From contig NZ_CP093313.1 of assembly GCF_025264625.1 (NCBI RefSeq), forward strand, positions 2,852,001-2,916,000: a DNA stretch of 64,000 nt. The letters are read 5' to 3'. The stretch is from Occallatibacter riparius (lineage in GTDB: Bacteria; Acidobacteriota; Terriglobia; Terriglobales; Acidobacteriaceae). How positions within the stretch are numbered: the stretch's first letter is position 1; the number at the start of each line of letters is the position of its first letter. The position numbers and the translations under genes are program-made. The notes under the pieces were generated by a model. The model was given only the letters and a program-made list of their open reading frames with translations, was not told the origin of the DNA and ran no database searches. Positions 25,996 through 34,843 of this stretch are shown here, piece by piece.

Positions 25996-27183
25996 ATGAA
26001 TCGACGGGAATTCGCAGCGGGTACTGCGGCGGTTTTGCTCGGACAAAGACTGGTCGCGCAAACAGCGGGTGTGGATCATCCTGGGCTTGATCTAAATCGC
26101 CATCGCTTCGGCGTCAACTACACGCCTTCGCGCAATTGGTGGTTCTGCTGGAACGACTGGGACGCGGGCCCGATTGCGCGCGATCTTGATGCCATCGCCG
26201 CGCTGGGCGCGGATCACCTGCGCATCATGCTCGTCTGGCCGTTCTTCCAGCCCAACCCGAAATGGGTGAGCACGGCGCATCTGGAGCGGATGGATCAGCT
26301 CTTATCGCTGATGGGCGAGCGCAAACTGGATGCGCTGGTCACAGTGTTTACCGGCCAACTCAGCGGCTGGTACTTCCTGCCGTCGTTTAATCGCCTCAGT
26401 GATGGTTTCTATACAAAGAAGGAAATGTGGGATGCGCAGGAGCTATTCATCCGCGAGTTGGCGCGCGTGATGAAGCCGCACGCCAACATCATCGGCTTCG
26501 ACTTTGGCAACGAACTTAACACCTGCTGGAAGGCGAAGCAGGCGGAGGGCGATGCGTGGATGGCGAAGATGTTCGCGCTGATGCAATCGATCTTGCCTGA
26601 TGGCCTGCACGTCAACGGAGTCGATCATCATCCCTGGTTCGAGGACGACACGTTTTCGCAGAAGGCGCTCGCTACGGCGCGCTTCCCGGTGATGCATTGT
26701 TATCCGTGGTGGACCGAGGCGCTGAAGTACGGCGGCGCGATGGATCCGCCCAGCGTGAAGCTGCTGGCGGCGATGGCTGCGTTGATCCGGAGCTATGCGG
26801 GCGACGTGCGCAAGCCAGTGTGGGCGGGCGAGTTCAACACGTGCATCGAAGCGCTTCCGGAGAAAGGCCAGGCCGAGTGGCTGGAGAAGGCTGTGACCGC
26901 GGCCATCGAGCAGGGCGTGAGCTGGTTCAGCTACTGGGACTCGCATGACGTGGATCGCAAGTTCGAATTCAATCCGCTGGAGTACACGCTGGGCCTGCTC
27001 ACCAATGACGGCCGCGTGAAAGAGCAGGGGCGCGTGTTCAAGCAGTTGGCGGAGACGTATCGCGGGAAGCCGGTGAAGTATCCGAGTGCCAGCTTGCCGG
27101 CGCCGCCGAAGACCAGGACCATCGCGGGGACTTGGGACTGGATCAACGGGTGGCTGGGTTGGAAGAAACCGGGAACAGCATGA
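25996..27183 (+). CDS. Exported GH5-like (clan A) glycoside hydrolase
   Basis: The protein has 395 residues. The N-terminus MNRREFAAGTAAVLLG is a Tat-type signal (RREF). The remainder is a TIM barrel of clan GH-A: GFDFGNELNTCW holds the acid/base Glu173 preceded by Asn, and VWAGEFNT the nucleophile Glu279. Supporting motifs are DHLRIMLVWPFFQPNP, VNGVDHHPW and VMHCYPWW. The substrate could be a beta-mannan, glucan or similar; the sequence alone does not decide this. It lies 19 bases after the M50 protease gene, probably in the same transcript, and is followed by a 15-bp stem-loop. Confidence 0.85.
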   Translation: MNRREFAAGTAAVLLGQRLVAQTAGVDHPGLDLNRHRFGVNYTPSRNWWFCWNDWDAGPIARDLDAIAALGADHLRIMLVWPFFQPNPKWVSTAHLERMDQLLSLMGERKLDALVTVFTGQLSGWYFLPSFNRLSDGFYTKKEMWDAQELFIRELARVMKPHANIIGFDFGNELNTCWKAKQAEGDAWMAKMFALMQSILPDGLHVNGVDHHPWFEDDTFSQKALATARFPVMHCYPWWTEALKYGGAMDPPSVKLLAAMAALIRSYAGDVRKPVWAGEFNTCIEALPEKGQAEWLEKAVTAAIEQGVSWFSYWDSHDVDRKFEFNPLEYTLGLLTNDGRVKEQGRVFKQLAETYRGKPVKYPSASLPAPPKTRTIAGTWDWINGWLGWKKPGTA

Positions 27184-27214
27184 TACGGGTTTGCGTGCTG
27201 TGAGATGCGGGTGC

Positions 27215-27253
27215 CCCATATCTCCGGACGGCTCTTCGGTCCGGAGATGTGGG
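27215..27253 (+). terminator. 15-bp stem-loop after the GH5-like gene
   Basis: CCCATATCTCCGGAC (27215-27229) pairs with GTCCGGAGATGTGGG (27239-27253), one G-T pair, nine-base loop. There is no T-run after it, so it may stabilise the transcript end rather than terminate by itself. Confidence 0.5.
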
Positions 27254-27581
27254 ACCAGGGAAAACTGGTTGTGGGTCACCGCAACTTGTGATGACCAACA
27301 CAGCCTCGTCTCACCCACTTACCCCACACTTATCGCTCAGGGAGACCTATGCCCATGCGTTTGTTCATTGCCGACACTGAAGTCTCTAAACAACCGAACG
27401 GGCTTTGTTAACCAGAAAAATAACGGCTTAATTCTCTATTCCGGGCTGCGTTGGTCCAAATTGAAGAGCATGTCCTTGTAAATAAATACCTTACTCCAAG
27501 CAATAAATTCGCCATTTTCGCCCCTATCGCGAATAAAAAACGAATACAAAGCGAAAATACACAAGTCACATTGATCAGAAC

Positions 27582-27599
27582 GTTTACTCACGAGTAAAC
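27582..27599. promoter_or_regulatory. Perfect palindrome GTTTACTC-AC-GAGTAAAC
   Basis: An 8-bp perfect inverted repeat with a two-base spacer, in an AT-rich region, 12 bases from the stop codon of the leftward gene at 27611. Palindromes of this size are typical operators of TetR-type regulators, but no start codon faces it in the window. A degenerate relative lies at 1955-1971. Confidence 0.4.
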
Positions 27600-27610
27600 A
27601 TTTCGGTGAA

Positions 27611-28270
27611 TCAGTGCGCCACCCGGCCGTGCATCCCTGCTTCGAAGCTGCGCCGGTCCAGGCGCGGCAGCTTGCGCGCCACCTTGTCCGGGAACAGCGG
27701 ATAGTGCCGCGCGGCCATGAGCAGCTCCGGCACGCACCAGAGGTCTTCTTCGGCGGTCATCCAGTTCAGGCGGTCGAGGCGCGCCAGGTTCACAGCGCGG
27801 GAGTAGGCACGCAGCGTGCGCTCGCCGCGCAGGTTGTAGTAATGCTCGAAGTAGCTGAGGGCCAGTTCGCGCAGCGTGCGGTAGACGGGCGCGCGGAAGC
27901 GCAATCCTGCGAAGTTTGACTTGGCGACGCTTCCCCAGAGGCCGTGCTCGCGGTAGAGCGCCACGACGTGGTCGTCGTCGCGAACGCCTTCGAGGTCCAT
28001 CACGAGCGGCGGATGGCCGTTGACGCGCAGAGCGGCTGCGGCGATGAGCGCTCCTTCCAGGCAGTGGCCGCGGCGCTCACGTAGTGTGCGATGTGGGGAG
28101 CGGGCGGTGTCGGCGTAGTCGTACTGGATGTCGTCGACGAACCGCTGAATGCGCGCCGGCGTGTTGAGGCTGCGCAGGGTGCGCAAGTCCCCCGGCGCCA
28201 GGCCAAAGGCGGTGCGCGATCCGTTCGTCGACGGCACTCCGATGCTCCGTATTGAGCGGTTCGCAGGCAA
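27611..28270 (-). CDS. Transglutaminase-like cysteine-fold protein
   Basis: The protein has 219 residues from a TTG start with an AGGAG site ten bases upstream. RRGHCLEGALIAAAALRVNG and then LVMDLEGVRDDDHVVALYRE look like the Cys and His motifs of the transglutaminase/papain-like fold, followed by LWGSVAKSNFAGLRFRAPVY. A conserved helical tail contains YFEHYYNLRGERTLRAYSRAV. There is no signal peptide, so it is cytosolic. Relatives are uncharacterised; peptidase, amidase or simply structural roles are all possible. It is monocistronic, convergent with the GH5-like gene and divergent from the S9 peptidase. Confidence 0.75.
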   Translation of the reverse strand: MPANRSIRSIGVPSTNGSRTAFGLAPGDLRTLRSLNTPARIQRFVDDIQYDYADTARSPHRTLRERRGHCLEGALIAAAALRVNGHPPLVMDLEGVRDDDHVVALYREHGLWGSVAKSNFAGLRFRAPVYRTLRELALSYFEHYYNLRGERTLRAYSRAVNLARLDRLNWMTAEEDLWCVPELLMAARHYPLFPDKVARKLPRLDRRSFEAGMHGRVAH

Positions 28271-28356
28271 TGCTTTGGATCTCCTGAAAGTTGCGCAAAT
28301 TATATCGAGGCATGGCTGGACAGCGGCGTACCGCGCGGACTTGATAGCATTCGGCT

Positions 28357-30480
28357 ATGAATTTCCCCTCAGCGGAAAGACTCTTTCGGCTTGTGATTTC
28401 GGGCCCGGCAATGGCGGGCTTGCTGGTTTGCGCAGCGGGTGCTCAGAGTGTTGACCGCGCGCATGTAGAAGAGGTGCTGCGCGGTTTGAATCGCGGGCAC
28501 GGCGGGGGCCAGGTGGCGGTTTCGCCGGATGGCAAACAGCTGGCGTGGATTGCGGGCGGCCGCGGTGGCGGCGAAATCCTCGTAGCTCCGATCGACGACC
28601 TGAAGAAGACGCAACACGTGACCGCGGCGACAAAGCCCGACCAGCATTGCAGCGAGAATGACCTGACCTGGGAGCCGGATTCGAAAGCTCTGGCGTTCTT
28701 CTCGGATTGCGCCAGCAGCGACGGACAACACGATCTCTATTTGTCGCGCGTGGACGGAACACCAGCAAAGCGGCTGACGCAGTTGAAAGGCTACGTGCAC
28801 GAGGCAGCTTTCTCGCCGGATGGAAGCAAGATCGCGTTCCTCTATGTGGCGGGCGCGACTCGACCGGCGGGTGCGCTGGCGGCGATGAAGCTTCCTTCGG
28901 GAGTCATCGGAGAGGACGGCGTGGAAGTGCAGCGCGTGGCGTATGCCGATGCTGCGGCGGCTACTCCGGCGGATGCGACGCTGGCCACTCCCGCCAATCT
29001 GCACGCGTATGAATATGACTGGGCGCCTGATTCGAAGGGTTTCGCGTATGTTGCGGCTGCTCCGCCGGGCGAGAACAACTGGTGGGTGGCCAAGCTTTAT
29101 ACGCAGACGCTCGGCAGCGAACCAAAGGCAGTGCTGGCTCCGGCGGAGGTTGCAGGGGCGCTGCATGGGTTGCAGATCGCGGTGCCGCGCTGGTCGCCGG
29201 ATGGCAAGACGATCGCCTTCATCGGCGGACTCATGAGCGATCAGGGCTCAACCGGCGGCGACGTGTGGATCGTGTCTGCGCAAGGCGGAGCGCCTCGGGA
29301 TCTCACCGCCGGCAGACCGACCTCTCCCGCGTGGGTAGAGTGGAGCGGCAATGACTACTTGTTCGTAAGCGAACTGGCCGGAGGAAATAATCAGCTAATC
29401 CGGCTGCATTTGCAGGGCGACCGCACAGGCGACGGTGCCGTGACGTTCGGTTCGCCAATCTTCAGCATTCCGGGCAGCGTGGGTGACGGCCGGTGGTCGC
29501 ACTCGCTGTCGAGCACTGCGGACCATTCGATGTTCGTCTTCGAGGCGAGCACGTTTGAGAAGGCTCCGGAGATCTATGGCGCGAAGCCAGGAACGGTGAT
29601 GTCGTCGGGACTCGATGGTGTGATGCAGTTGTCGCACCTGAACGACGGCGTGGAGCCGGCATGGGGCAAGGCTGTTTCACTGAGCTGGAAGAATGACAAC
29701 TTCCGGGTGCAGGGCTGGCTGCTGCTCCCCAAAGACTATGACCCGAACAAAAGATATCCGCTGATCGTCGAGGTACACGGCGGCCCGGCGTCGGCAGTGC
29801 AGGCGGCCTGGGGCGGACGCGGCGGCCTGAGCGCGACTGCCTTTTCGGCTCTGGGCTACTTCGTGCTGGAGCCCAATCCTCGCGGAAGCTTCGGGCAGGG
29901 TGAGGACTTCACCAAGGCCAACCGCAAGGACTTCGGCTACGGCGATCTGCAGGACATCCTCAAGGGTGTCGATACAGTGCTGGCGAAGTACCCGGTCGAC
30001 CCGAACCGCGTGGGCATCACGGGATGGAGCTATGGCGGGTTCATGACGATGTTTGCCGTGACACAAACCAATCGCTTCAAGGCGGCGGTCGCCGGGGCGG
30101 GAATATCGAACTGGCAGAGCTACTACGGCGAGAACTCAATTGACCAGTGGATGATTCCGTACTTCGGCGCCAGCGTCTATGACGACCCGGCGGTGTATGC
30201 GCGCGAGTCGGCCATCAATTTCATCAAAAACGTTAAGACTCCGACCCTGGTGGTGGTGGGTGATCGCGATGGCGAATGTCCCGCGCCGCAGTCGTATGAG
30301 TTCTGGCACGCACTCAGGGATGAGCATGTACCCACGCAGTTGGTGATCTATCCGAACGAGGGGCACGGCTTCGTCAATCCCGAACATCGCCGCGACGTCA
30401 TGGACCGCGCGGTCGAGTGGTTTGCGAAGTATCTGCCTGCCGGAGAAGGGAGCGAAAACCAGGCAGGTGCTAACCGGTAA
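28357..30480 (+). CDS. Exported S9-family prolyl-oligopeptidase-like peptidase
   Basis: The protein has 707 residues. An N-terminal signal (MNFPSAERLFRLVISGPAMA) is followed by a beta-propeller with repeats such as GGQVAVSPDGKQLAWIAGG, EAAFSPDGSKIAFLY and VPRWSPDGKTIAFIGG. The C-terminal alpha/beta-hydrolase domain has the nucleophile Ser in GITGWSYGGFMT (about residue 555), the Asp in VVGDRDGECP and the His in YPNEGHGF. LIVEVHGGP is the usual oxyanion-side strand. Such enzymes trim peptides with Pro or Ala near the N-terminus in the periplasm. It is a single gene with no close partner on its strand. Confidence 0.93.
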   Translation: MNFPSAERLFRLVISGPAMAGLLVCAAGAQSVDRAHVEEVLRGLNRGHGGGQVAVSPDGKQLAWIAGGRGGGEILVAPIDDLKKTQHVTAATKPDQHCSENDLTWEPDSKALAFFSDCASSDGQHDLYLSRVDGTPAKRLTQLKGYVHEAAFSPDGSKIAFLYVAGATRPAGALAAMKLPSGVIGEDGVEVQRVAYADAAAATPADATLATPANLHAYEYDWAPDSKGFAYVAAAPPGENNWWVAKLYTQTLGSEPKAVLAPAEVAGALHGLQIAVPRWSPDGKTIAFIGGLMSDQGSTGGDVWIVSAQGGAPRDLTAGRPTSPAWVEWSGNDYLFVSELAGGNNQLIRLHLQGDRTGDGAVTFGSPIFSIPGSVGDGRWSHSLSSTADHSMFVFEASTFEKAPEIYGAKPGTVMSSGLDGVMQLSHLNDGVEPAWGKAVSLSWKNDNFRVQGWLLLPKDYDPNKRYPLIVEVHGGPASAVQAAWGGRGGLSATAFSALGYFVLEPNPRGSFGQGEDFTKANRKDFGYGDLQDILKGVDTVLAKYPVDPNRVGITGWSYGGFMTMFAVTQTNRFKAAVAGAGISNWQSYYGENSIDQWMIPYFGASVYDDPAVYARESAINFIKNVKTPTLVVVGDRDGECPAPQSYEFWHALRDEHVPTQLVIYPNEGHGFVNPEHRRDVMDRAVEWFAKYLPAGEGSENQAGANR

Positions 30481-30753
30481 GGCGCTCGCCTACAAGCGCG
30501 TGCGGAGTCTATTGAATGAGCGCGTTGGCCTCCCCCGCCCTCTACGGGCGGGAGATGGTCACGGGCTGGTACACTTTTCTTTGGAGAAAACAGGTCTCAT
30601 TGGCCGGCAAATCCAGTCGGATTGCGCCGGATGCTTGAGCGGGTTTCCGCCGCAGGCCGTATAAGCGTGTCGGCGCGGAGCCTTCCCAGTTCTTTTTCTA
30701 CGTTCTCAGGTGAGACCGCTTTGCCGCAGTCGAGGGTGAAGCGGGGAGGATTC

Positions 30754-33177
30754 ATGCGGCGGTTTCTGACGCTTGTCTGTCTGTTGTTCCTGGCAATTCC
30801 GGCCGGGATTACCATCACCGGCTGCTATCGCAATCCAGCCGGCAATTATTGCAATGGTCTCGGCTATGGCGCCAAGGTCACTGATCTCTACTCGATCAAT
30901 CTGGAGCCAAAGAACACCGGCATTTCTATGGCGTTCGGGCAGACGCGCCAGATCAATGCGCCCACGGCGTCTACCTGCAAGGGAACCTCCGTGTCGGTCA
31001 CCGGCTATACCTACGGCACCACCAATAACCAGCTGGTGGATATTTCGCCCTCGGGCAATATGTGCGCCGGCACGTGGAACCGCAACTCGGGCGGCGGCAT
31101 TGCGGACTACACCATCTGCAACTATCCCAGTCCCCTTCCGACTTCAGGTGGGCTGCCGTTCGGCTCGGTTCACGTTACTGCTTCAGCGCAGGCGGTGGTG
31201 TCAAATCCGGTAAGTGTCTATGTGCACGCACCAGTCACATCGATATCACTAGTGGGCCCATCGCAATGTCTGTCTCAGACCGAGCAGGAACACTTGGACG
31301 CGCAGGCGTGCTACGTGGCGAACGGCAAGCAGGTGCTTATGTGCGCACCCTCCTCGATTACCGCGGACAAATATGCCTGCCCGTTGCCGGCTGGCGTGAC
31401 ATCGGTGCCGAGCTGCTCCAACTCCATCGGAACGCTGAGCTACTCGGTGGGCAGCGCGGGCGTCGCTACCATCAATCCTGAGACCAACCAGATCACTGCG
31501 GTGAATCCCGGAACAACGGCGATCACGGCTTCCATCGCCGGATCGGGCTCGTCGGCCGGATATTTCTCCACCTGCCCTCCTGCTTCGATCTCGGTAACGC
31601 TGAACGGAAAGACAAGCGCCACGGTGACCCAGGGTGTGACCCAGAACATGGTCACTACCGTGCTCGATACCAACGGCAAGCCGATTACCGGTCTGACGCT
31701 CGACTACCAGTCGACGAACCCGCTGAACATTTCAGCCACGAGCGGCGGCGCGATCAATGCGACCTTCCCCGGCGCTTCGGCTCTTTATGCCGTGTGCCAA
31801 CCGGGAACCTGCAATCCGGCCCCCATCAACCAGATCGGCGTCAACGGTACGGGCCTCTCGATTTCCAGCAACCCGGTGGAAGTCACTGTGCCGGGAACAG
31901 CCAGCGCGTATGTCTGGTACGGCGCACCCGGGTACTCGCAGTACTTTGTTCCGGTGCAGTTGTTGAGCGGGACGATCGGTTCGACTGTGCGCCTGCCTTA
32001 CGTGCCTAACTCCATGATCATGGACCGCGCAGGCGTCAGCATCTATTTCGGCTCTTCGCATGAGCTGATGGTCTACAGCACGGCGAACAACAGCAAGGCG
32101 GCGGAGTATCCGTCGTTACCCGGCGTGGTTCTGGCGGTCAGCCCCAACGGCTCGCAGGTTCTTGTCAATGACCCTGTGCGGCAGGTCTTTTATCTCGCGG
32201 CCAGCAATGGTTCTAGTGTCTCGAGCTTTGGAGGCCTTGGCACGGCAGCCAACTGGACTCCCGACGGCAAGACGCTGTATGTGACTGACAGTACATCGGC
32301 GAACCAGAATGGCGTGACCGGCCACACCAACACGCTTTACGTATACAACGCGAACACCGGCTGGACGTCGTATCCTCTGTCGACTTCGGGCGGCACAGCA
32401 GGTCCGCAGAATCTTGCGATTACTATTCCGGGCGTCGGCGCGTACATGAGCGGCAACCCGACGGTTGCCCATACCTGGTGTCCGCAAGGCACCGCGGGCG
32501 CCTACGCCAACATGACCTTCTATCCACAGGGCGACTCGGTGAGTGTTGATACTGATGTTCTGGCCGCCACCGCGGACGGAGGCCACATTCTCGGCGCCGC
32601 GCTGGCAGGTTCAGGCCCGGGACCAATTTCGTTCTCGGATATTGCCGTGAGGATTCCGTCGACGGAGTGCCCCAGCGCGGGCAATCAGCTTAATCCACTG
32701 ATGATCGATTCCACGCTGAACCCCCCGCAGACGCTGAATGTGAATGCCACGGCGGTAAATGCAATTGTGACCTCGCCGGCGGCGGTGAAGCAGGGCGTGG
32801 CTGTGGCAGGAAACAGCCTCAGCTTCGTTTTGTATCAAGGCTCAACCGCTGGCGCTCCGCTGCCCTACTACACGCAGAGTGTCGACGGCACGTCCGGGCT
32901 GGGAACGGTGGGTTATCTCACGCTGACTGGAAATTCGGCCGTGACTGCCCCGGTGGGCGGCGCATTCAGCCCCGACAACACGTTGTTCTTCGTGTCGACG
33001 TCGGGAGACAACATGATCCACTACATCGATACCACCACGCTGAAGGACACGCAGCAGATCAGCCCGAATCTTCCTGCTTGCACGCCCGGAGCAGATCCGG
33101 GCTGCAAGGTCACGAATCCGTCGCCGAGCGTGGTTCCTGCGACAGCAATCTGGGTGAAGCCGCGTTCCACCACGTAA
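30754..33177 (+). CDS. Exported lipoprotein with Ig-like and propeller domains
   Basis: The protein has 807 residues from the ATG at 30754, which has a GGGGAGGA site; a longer frame from 30622 would put 44 residues before the signal. The signal (MRRFLTLVCLLFLAIPAGIT) ends in ITGC, a lipobox, so a lipid-anchored form is likely. BIG2-like Ig segments follow (GVATINPETNQITAVNPGTT, SSNPVEVTVPG). Then comes a propeller-like region with VVLAVSPNGSQVLVNDPVR, ANWTPDGKTLYVTD, VGGAFSPDNTLFFVST and NMIHYIDTTTLKD. Many Gly, Ser, Thr and Pro residues indicate a surface protein. The ligand is unknown. It is followed by a terminator. Confidence 0.8.
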   Translation: MRRFLTLVCLLFLAIPAGITITGCYRNPAGNYCNGLGYGAKVTDLYSINLEPKNTGISMAFGQTRQINAPTASTCKGTSVSVTGYTYGTTNNQLVDISPSGNMCAGTWNRNSGGGIADYTICNYPSPLPTSGGLPFGSVHVTASAQAVVSNPVSVYVHAPVTSISLVGPSQCLSQTEQEHLDAQACYVANGKQVLMCAPSSITADKYACPLPAGVTSVPSCSNSIGTLSYSVGSAGVATINPETNQITAVNPGTTAITASIAGSGSSAGYFSTCPPASISVTLNGKTSATVTQGVTQNMVTTVLDTNGKPITGLTLDYQSTNPLNISATSGGAINATFPGASALYAVCQPGTCNPAPINQIGVNGTGLSISSNPVEVTVPGTASAYVWYGAPGYSQYFVPVQLLSGTIGSTVRLPYVPNSMIMDRAGVSIYFGSSHELMVYSTANNSKAAEYPSLPGVVLAVSPNGSQVLVNDPVRQVFYLAASNGSSVSSFGGLGTAANWTPDGKTLYVTDSTSANQNGVTGHTNTLYVYNANTGWTSYPLSTSGGTAGPQNLAITIPGVGAYMSGNPTVAHTWCPQGTAGAYANMTFYPQGDSVSVDTDVLAATADGGHILGAALAGSGPGPISFSDIAVRIPSTECPSAGNQLNPLMIDSTLNPPQTLNVNATAVNAIVTSPAAVKQGVAVAGNSLSFVLYQGSTAGAPLPYYTQSVDGTSGLGTVGYLTLTGNSAVTAPVGGAFSPDNTLFFVSTSGDNMIHYIDTTTLKDTQQISPNLPACTPGADPGCKVTNPSPSVVPATAIWVKPRSTT

Positions 33178-33199
33178 GCAGCGGCTAAATTCAAGCAAG

Positions 33200-33234
33200 G
33201 AAGGCCGGCCACGTGCCGGCCTTCATGCTTTTGT
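33200..33234 (+). terminator. Terminator after the Ig-like lipoprotein gene
   Basis: GAAGGCCGGC (33200-33209) pairs perfectly with GCCGGCCTTC (33215-33224) around CACGT, followed by ATGCTTTTG. The position right after a stop codon supports it. Confidence 0.85.
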
Positions 33235-33321
33235 AACCACTCTGCAATGAGCTGATCCGGGCGCCGCAGACCGGCGCCGGTGCGCCTCGGTTGCGGCAAC
33301 TCAGCACGATAGAATCGAATC

Positions 33322-34203
33322 ATGATCAAAGGGATTTCCTTCATTCGTCCCACGGCGAATCGAAGCAGCTACGACCGATTAGCCGGGTTCTTTGCGGCGC
33401 TGGGATTCGAGCCCGGCCGTGGATGGGAGGAGCCTGGAGGGCAGGGTGCATCGTTCCTGGCTCCAGTAGGAAATCTCGAATTGGTGGATGGCAGCATGCC
33501 GCAGTTCGCGCCTATCGCCATCGAAGTGACTTCGCTCGATACGGTGCTCCAGGCTGCCACGCGCTGGCTCGAATCGGAAGGGCTCGACGCGGAGAAGGCA
33601 CTCTCGCCGATCAGCAGCACGCATTGGAAGTCGCACTACTTCACGGTGGAGATTGAACCGGGCCAGAGCTTTTCGTTCTGGGCATGGGACGATCCATTGA
33701 AGGGCAAGCCCGTTGCCCTTGAAGGCGATCTCAGCGCCGAAGGCATGCGGTTTGCCATCGTGGTTGCGCGCTGGAACGCGGTCATCACGGATCGCCTGCT
33801 TGAGGGCGCGCTGGACGCATTGCTGCGCAGTGGCGCGCGGCGTGGCGACATCACCATCGTTCGCGTGCCCGGGGCATGGGAGATTCCGTCCGCGGCTCGT
33901 ACGCTCGCCAACCAGGCCGCGGGCGGGACCGTAGCACTCGATGCTATCGTCACGCTGGGATGCCTGTTGCGCGGTGAGACGGCACACTACGAAGCGATTT
34001 ACAACGAAGTGTCGCGCGGCATTGGGCAGTCGCAGCAGGAAACGGGAATTCCGCACAGCTTCGGCGTGCTTACCTGCGAGACTCTCGAGCAGGCGCTGAA
34101 TCGTGCCGGCATCAAGGCTGGAAACAAGGGCTTTGAAGCCGCGGCCGCAGCCATCGAGATGGTGAGCCTGCGCCGCAAACTGCTAGAGGGAGCGAGCGCA
34201 TGA
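33322..34203 (+). CDS. ribH: Fusion of a VOC-like domain with lumazine synthase (RibH)
   Basis: The protein has 293 residues and two parts. Residues 1 to about 125 look like a vicinal-oxygen-chelate/glyoxalase fold half (MIKGISFIRPTANRSSYDRL, FFAALGFEPGRGWEEPG, APIAIEVTSLD, FTVEIEPGQSFSFWAWDD). Residues 142-290 are lumazine synthase: RFAIVVARWNAVITDRLL, IVRVPGAWEIP, TLGCLLRGETAHYEAI with the catalytic His222, SFGVLTCETLEQAL and AGNKGFEAAAAAIEM. RibH makes 6,7-dimethyl-8-ribityllumazine, the last riboflavin intermediate. The role of the added domain is unknown. The stop overlaps the nusB start (ATGA), the classic ribH-nusB pair. No frameshift is visible. Confidence 0.88.
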   Translation: MIKGISFIRPTANRSSYDRLAGFFAALGFEPGRGWEEPGGQGASFLAPVGNLELVDGSMPQFAPIAIEVTSLDTVLQAATRWLESEGLDAEKALSPISSTHWKSHYFTVEIEPGQSFSFWAWDDPLKGKPVALEGDLSAEGMRFAIVVARWNAVITDRLLEGALDALLRSGARRGDITIVRVPGAWEIPSAARTLANQAAGGTVALDAIVTLGCLLRGETAHYEAIYNEVSRGIGQSQQETGIPHSFGVLTCETLEQALNRAGIKAGNKGFEAAAAAIEMVSLRRKLLEGASA

Positions 34204-34619
34204 CGGCTGGCACGCGAAGGAAGTCGCGCGAACTCGCCATGCAGATGCTTTTCCAGCAGGACATGGGTAAGCAGTCCCCGGATCAGGTGCGCGCCACGTT
34301 CTGGAAGGCGGGCGATGAGGTGGAGGCCGAGGTGAAGGGCTTTGCCGAAGACCTGTTCCGCGTGGCCACGCTGAACCAGGAGAAAATCGACGACCTGATC
34401 ACGGCGAACGCCAAGAACTGGCGGCTTGAGCGGATGCCGGCGGTCGACCGCAATCTGCTCCGCATGGCCATTGGCGAGATGATTGGTTTCAAGGGCACTC
34501 CTTTCCCTATCGTGATCAATGAGGCCCTGGAGATCGGCCGGCGCTACTCAGCGCCTGAGTCCATCAACTTCCTGAACGGCGTTCTGGATGCCGTGGCGCA
34601 TAGTCTCATCGGGAAATAA
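34200..34619 (+). CDS. nusB: Transcription antitermination factor NusB
   Basis: The protein has 139 residues and is full length. RRKSRELAMQMLFQQDMGK is the family start, and AKNWRLERMPAVDRNLLRMA and INEALEIGRRYSAPESINFLNG are the two signature helices. NusB binds boxA RNA with NusE and promotes antitermination on rRNA operons. It overlaps the RibH fusion by ATGA, so translation is coupled. The ribH-nusB order is widespread in bacteria. Confidence 0.97.
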   Translation: MTAGTRRKSRELAMQMLFQQDMGKQSPDQVRATFWKAGDEVEAEVKGFAEDLFRVATLNQEKIDDLITANAKNWRLERMPAVDRNLLRMAIGEMIGFKGTPFPIVINEALEIGRRYSAPESINFLNGVLDAVAHSLIGK

Positions 34620-34692
34620 CATCGCCAAAGCCCCAGCGCGGGACCGTTTGCAACTCCCCTTCATAAAGCGGCGTCCAAACCCGGAGAAGGCG

Positions 34693-34726
34693 AGACAGGC
34701 ACGAACGCAGCCCGAGGTGCCTGTCT
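34693..34726 (+). terminator. Stem-loop after nusB
   Basis: AGACAGGCAC (34693-34702) pairs perfectly with GTGCCTGTCT (34717-34726) around a 14-base loop, followed by GTGCTTTG. It is a plausible terminator with a weak T-run. Confidence 0.5.
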
Positions 34727-34843
34727 GTGCTTTGAACCGTTGATTCCGCGGCCGCCGAATTGCTGTAAGATTGAGACTCTTAGGCAAGGCCCCGGCATCC
34801 TTCGGGCTTAGCAAATTACGGGCTTATGGAAGGGAGATCTCAT

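Larger units (their letters stand above)
27184..27610. other. Convergent intergenic region, AT-rich in its second half
   Basis: Between two converging genes. The first part holds the stem-loop at 27215-27253. The part from about 27400 to 27600 is markedly AT-rich and ends in an 18-base palindrome (27582-27599). An open frame at 27086-27481 has no ribosome site and overlaps the GH5-like gene, so it is not accepted as a gene. Confidence 0.45.

Noticed and set aside
30534..30552. CCCGCCC/GGGCGGG hairpin after the S9 peptidase gene as a terminator
   Set aside because: Only seven pairs, no T-run and 54 bases after the stop; too weak to annotate.
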